A DNA stretch of 64,000 nt, taken from positions 1 through 64,000 of the forward strand of contig SVUJ01000009.1 of the NCBI GenBank assembly GCA_015063305.1. The letters run 5' to 3'. Under the pieces are notes generated by a model. The model made no database searches and was not told the DNA's origin. It was given only the letters and a program-made list of their open reading frames with translations. The DNA comes from Oscillospiraceae bacterium. GTDB lineage: Bacteria > Bacillota > Clostridia > Oscillospirales > CAG-272. Position numbers and translations under genes: made by a program. The stretch's first letter is position 1; each line of letters starts with the position of its first letter. Shown here piece by piece: positions 60,860-64,000 of this stretch.

Positions 60860-61576
60860 TTAACCTCTCTTGCGAACCTTGCCCACGTCAACTCGCTCGC
60901 CGAGTCCGCTTCCGAAGGGATAAAGCTCGCTTGCGCGCTTCATCTGGTCGATAACTACCTTTGCCTTGGGCGCGTTGAATACCGCAGAACCCGCAACGAT
61001 AACGTTAGCTCCTGCCTCGGTCGCCATCTTGGTGTTGTCGGGGGTAAGACCGCCGTCTACCTGAATGTCGATGTCGATGCCGTTTTCGTTAGCGTATGTG
61101 CGGATAGCTCTTACCTTTTCAAGACACTCGGGCTTCATCTTCTGTCCGCCAAAGCCGGGCTCTACTGTCATAACGAGGACCATATCGAGCTCTTTCAGCA
61201 TAGGATATACTACCTCGGGGGGAGTAGCCGGCTTTATTGCTATCGCCGCGCGGCACTCCTTGGATCTTATGTAACGGATAACCGAAAGCGGATCCTCACA
61301 GCTCTCATAATGTATGGTGATTATGTCTGCTCCCGCCTTGAGAAAGTCGTCAATGTATCGCTGAGGCTCGGTTATCATAAGGTGAACGTCAAAGATTATC
61401 GACGAGGTCTTTCTGACAGATGCGATGACAGGTGCGCCAAAGCTCATATTAGGCACGAACATTCCGTCCATAACGTCAAGGTGTATGTACTTTGCGCCTG
61501 CCTTTTCAACTTTTTTTATTTCCGCGCCCATCACAGAGAAGTCGGCGGCAAGAATAGAAGGGGAAACGATAAACAT
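60860..61576 (-). CDS. rpe: Ribulose-phosphate 3-epimerase
   Basis: 238 residues. SPSILAADFSVMG, HLDVMDGMFVPNMSFG, VMTVEPGFGGQ, DGGLTPDN and VAGSAVF are the TIM-barrel signatures. In many relatives it lies between rsgA and thiN; here it is displaced. The 290 bp upstream hold only a hairpin. Confidence 0.97.
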   Translation of the reverse strand: MFIVSPSILAADFSVMGAEIKKVEKAGAKYIHLDVMDGMFVPNMSFGAPVIASVRKTSSIIFDVHLMITEPQRYIDDFLKAGADIITIHYESCEDPLSVIRYIRSKECRAAIAIKPATPPEVVYPMLKELDMVLVMTVEPGFGGQKMKPECLEKVRAIRTYANENGIDIDIQVDGGLTPDNTKMATEAGANVIVAGSAVFNAPKAKVVIDQMKRASELYPFGSGLGERVDVGKVRKRG

Positions 61577-61817
61577 AATTCATATGTCCTTTCTTGGGTG
61601 ATTTGATATTAAAATTTTAAAATAATTTCAAGATTAGTGAGCCGCGTTTCGCTACGGCGCTCCGAAAAAACGGGGCGGTCACAGCGCGGCGGCTATGGCG
61701 AATTTTGGCGAAATTCATATTATGATAGTGAATACAAGTACGCCCATCTCGGCAAGGAATTTTAGGGCTAAAGGAAGTGTGGGACACGCAGCCGAGGGAA
61801 GCATACTGTACGGAATA

Positions 61818-61854
61818 CGGCAGATGGGAATATTTTATTCAATATCTGCCGTGT
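61818..61854 (-). terminator. Hairpin downstream of ispF
   Basis: ACGGCAGAT...ATCTGCCGT with inner GAATAT/ATATTG pairing. T-run weak. The rest of 61577-61817 holds no gene I can support. Confidence 0.5.
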
Positions 61855-61867
61855 TTCGGTTTAGACC

Positions 61868-62350
61868 TTATCTGAGCTGTTTTTTCTCAATAAGACAGAC
61901 GGCGTGAGCCGCTATCGCCTGCTTCTGACCCGAAACGCCAAGACCCTCCTCGGTAGTTGCCTTAACACTGACCTCGGATACGTTTATACCCAGAGCGAAG
62001 GCGATATTCTGCCTCATCTTCTGGATATGCGGAGCTAACTTGGGAGTTTGCGCTACGACAGTTGTGTCAACGTTTACCACGCGATATCCTGCCTGTGAGA
62101 GACGGGATGCCACGTTCCTGAGCAACACCATACTGTCGGCATCCTTGTATTTTTCATCGGTGTCTGGGAAAAGCTTTCCGATATCTCCCAGCGCCGCAGC
62201 GCCAAGGAGCGCGTCACATACCGCGTGCAAAAGGACGTCGGCATCCGAGTGCCCAAACAGTCCAAGCCTGTAGGGTATCTCCACTCCTCCGATAACAAGT
62301 CTTCTGCCTCCGCAGAGTCTATGAACGTCATATCCGTGTCCTATTCTCAT
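61868..62350 (-). CDS. ispF: 2-C-methyl-D-erythritol 2,4-cyclodiphosphate synthase
   Basis: 160 residues. GYDVHRL, the metal-binding [28 protein letters not shown], and TTEEGLG. MEP isoprenoid pathway. Overlaps ispD by 4 nt. Confidence 0.97.
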   Translation of the reverse strand: MRIGHGYDVHRLCGGRRLVIGGVEIPYRLGLFGHSDADVLLHAVCDALLGAAALGDIGKLFPDTDEKYKDADSMVLLRNVASRLSQAGYRVVNVDTTVVAQTPKLAPHIQKMRQNIAFALGINVSEVSVKATTEEGLGVSGQKQAIAAHAVCLIEKKQLR

Positions 62351-63120
62351 ATTTCGTCCTCAAGTCTTTCTATCTCTCTTTTTTTAAGCAACGCCTCGGC
62401 AAATACCATATCGTCACGTGTGGTTATCTTGATATTCTGCGTTCCGCATTCAACGAGTCTTATAGGATGGTTTATATTTTCAACTAACATATTGTCGTCC
62501 GTGCCGTCAAATCCCTTTTTGAGCGCGGTATATGCCGCCGCTCTGTAAAGCTTGGTCTTGAAGACCTGCGGTGTCTGCGCCAGCCAGACGGTCTTTCTGT
62601 CGGCGGTGGACTCTATAAATCCTTTACTGTCGGCTATCTTGACGGTGTCTGTAGAATTATGCGCCGCGGTAGCCGCACTGTATTTGTAAGCCGCGCGGCA
62701 AACGAGCTCTATCTGGTGCGGTGTTATAAGACATCTTGCCGCGTCGGATATAGCGATAAATTTTGACTTTTTAGATACGGCGTCAAGCCCCTTGAGCACC
62801 GAGTCCTGACGGGTAAATCCGCCTGTAATTACGGCAGACACCTTGGTTATACCGTACTCCTCGCAAAGGCGCTCGTACTCTCCCACCTCTTCTTTTTTAG
62901 CTACTATTATTATTTCGTGGATACAGTCGCACTTCTGGTGGGCGAGAAGTGTGTGAACGACGATAGGAGCTCCGCAGAGCTCGGTCATTTGCTTAGTAAG
63001 CTCACCGCCGAAGCGCACCGAGCTTCCCGCCGCCGCTATAACGGCGGAGGTGAAATTTTTAGGGTGGGGCGAGCCTGAAATGGCGCGGAATACCCCCGCG
63101 ATCTTTTTAAGCATACACAA
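62347..63120 (-). CDS. ispD: 2-C-methyl-D-erythritol 4-phosphate cytidylyltransferase
   Basis: 257 residues (second Met two codons later is possible). [15 protein letters not shown] nucleotide loop, [34 protein letters not shown], and TQTPQVF-like [10 protein letters not shown]-terminal extension of about 25 residues with a proline bend compared with usual starts. Confidence 0.96.
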   Translation of the reverse strand: MCMLKKIAGVFRAISGSPHPKNFTSAVIAAAGSSVRFGGELTKQMTELCGAPIVVHTLLAHQKCDCIHEIIIVAKKEEVGEYERLCEEYGITKVSAVITGGFTRQDSVLKGLDAVSKKSKFIAISDAARCLITPHQIELVCRAAYKYSAATAAHNSTDTVKIADSKGFIESTADRKTVWLAQTPQVFKTKLYRAAAYTALKKGFDGTDDNMLVENINHPIRLVECGTQNIKITTRDDMVFAEALLKKREIERLEDEI

Positions 63121-63145
63121 AATAATTTTCCTCCGAATTTATAAT

Positions 63146-63604
63146 TCAGTTTGCCGCGAAGCAATTCTTCTCGATCTCGGATATCATTTCGACACGTGTT
63201 ACGTGATTTCCCGAATTCAGATACTCAGCTCCGAGAAAAGCGTCTACAAGGTCGAGTGCAAGTCCAACTCCGACAACGCGCTCACCGAAGCAAAGAATGT
63301 TCGCGTCATTGTGCTCACGTGTAAGTCTTGCCGAAAAAGTGTCCGAGCAGCACGCCGCACGGATGCCGTCGTGCTTGTTTGCGGCGATAGACATTCCTAT
63401 TCCCGTGCCGCAGATGAGTATACCGAGCTGACACTCACCCGATAATATCTTTTCACAAGCGGCGTGAGCATATACGGGATAATGACAGCTATCCTCGGAA
63501 TTTGTTCCTACGTCGATGCAGTTATAGCCCTTTTCTTTTATATGTTCTATAACAGCGGTTTTAATAGCGAAGCCTGCGTGGTCGCAGCCTATAACGATGT
63601 TCAT
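63146..63604 (-). CDS. rpiB: Ribose-5-phosphate isomerase B
   Basis: 152 residues. GCDHAGFAIK, YPVYAHAAC, CGTGIGMSIAANKHDGIRAA, CCSDTFSARLTREHNDANI with catalytic Cys. Supplies the pentose phosphate route together with rpe and transketolase. Confidence 0.96.
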   Translation of the reverse strand: MNIVIGCDHAGFAIKTAVIEHIKEKGYNCIDVGTNSEDSCHYPVYAHAACEKILSGECQLGILICGTGIGMSIAANKHDGIRAACCSDTFSARLTREHNDANILCFGERVVGVGLALDLVDAFLGAEYLNSGNHVTRVEMISEIEKNCFAAN

Positions 63605-63641
63605 ATCAGTGTTCCTTTCAGGGGTTATGCTTTTATGTTTT

Positions 63642-64000
63642 TTACGCGTTTTTCATTTTCTCGGCAAGCTCGCGCTCGGCTTGTGAGGGACGGAGATATG
63701 TGGCTACAAGCTCTGTATCGCTCAAAAATTCTCCGTTTGCAAATTTTTCTGCCGCTATCACAGCTACCGAGTACGCCGACTGATGGCGCAGCCTCTCGGG
63801 AGTTTCGATGTAGCCGCATTTTTTAAGCTCGGGTATCGTTATATCATACCCATCTCCGCAAAATCTCACGCTTTCGCCGTACTCCGCAAGGATAGTATCA
63901 AGCTCGGATATCGGAAGAGCCGAATCCTCCATAAGTCTTGTGAGTGTCTTTCCGTCGGAGCGGAAGAGCGCGGTGTATACCTGAGAACGTCTTGCGTTCA
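63642..64000 (-). CDS. tsaB: tRNA threonylcarbamoyladenosine biosynthesis protein TsaB, C-terminal part
   Basis: Open frame continues to the window edge (about 119 residues visible). DARR-like NARRSQVYTALF and the C-terminal TYLRPSQAERELAEK are TsaB signatures. It partners TsaD in making t6A37 in ANN-decoding tRNAs. N-terminal half outside the window. Confidence 0.9.
   Translation of the reverse strand, partial: NARRSQVYTALFRSDGKTLTRLMEDSALPISELDTILAEYGESVRFCGDGYDITIPELKKCGYIETPERLRHQSAYSVAVIAAEKFANGEFLSDTELVATYLRPSQAERELAEKMKNA

Overview
The window looks like a piece of chromosome from an uncultured Firmicutes (class Clostridia, probably a gut lineage). The evidence is AT-rich Shine-Dalgarno/sigma-A style promoters with 17-bp spacers, a Cys-type T-box leader on cysE, a ZTP (pfl) riboswitch on pyruvate formate-lyase, split transketolase, three M42 aminopeptidases, RemA, a CD1247-type protein, and the classic Firmicutes block yicC-remA-gmk-rpoZ-priA-def-fmt-yugP-rsmB-rlmN-x-rsgA-thiN. 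I cannot place it to genus from sequence alone.

Layout. 1-1200: chromosome edge with a truncated LytTR regulator, a small membrane protein, and about 450 bp of scrambled, repeat-rich DNA that looks like the scar of an earlier integration. 1201-21063: a 19.9-kb element integrated in the 3' end of an initiator tRNA gene, bounded by 46-bp direct repeats. It has a leftward arm (tyrosine integrase, membrane-anchored nuclease-like protein, InlB-repeat lipoprotein, CI/LexA-type repressor), three evenly spaced operators, and a rightward arm. The rightward arm runs: Cro-like protein, about 15 small early genes, an abundant SSB-like candidate, a Com-like zinc protein, a cassette of signal-peptide/single-TM proteins, a polytopic membrane P-loop ATPase, an HUH rolling-circle Rep, and a hairpin-rich region with a candidate type I toxin-antitoxin pair. 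There is no terminase, portal, tail, VirB4 or coupling protein. The best reading is a large, unusual filamentous-phage-like (inovirus-like) or otherwise undescribed ssDNA temperate element; this is the main candidate for a novel system here.

21018-21900: tRNA-fMet and tRNA-Leu, their promoter, and a dense cluster of TTTTCCACA DnaA boxes. 21893-35405 (mostly minus strand): transketolase halves, cysS-cysE under a T-box, an RHH protein with an LRR/MucBP lipoprotein, an MBOAT acyltransferase, a methionine gamma-lyase family enzyme, three M42 peptidases and YifB. 35512-38644: ZTP riboswitch, pflB and pflA on the plus strand. 38685-50902: the large translation/maturation operon block on the minus strand, in which the usual PrpC/PrkC phosphatase-kinase slot is occupied by a PASTA protein with no kinase domain. 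51148-58657: efp, a Cys-rich CD1247 protein, a Ca2+-type P-ATPase, an InlB/LRR lipoprotein, DUF1385, an acyl-ACP thioesterase and an orphan MazF. 58961-64000: an ECF S component, an XRE regulator divergent from a SLOG-like protein with paired operators, a REP-associated transposase, rpe, ispF-ispD, rpiB and the 3' part of tsaB.

Two families of 27-38-bp-armed palindromic REP elements lie in intergenic regions. Both arm sequences also occur in frame inside the REP-associated transposase gene. Coordinates, motifs and repeats were read directly from the sequence; family names come from recognisable motifs without database searches.
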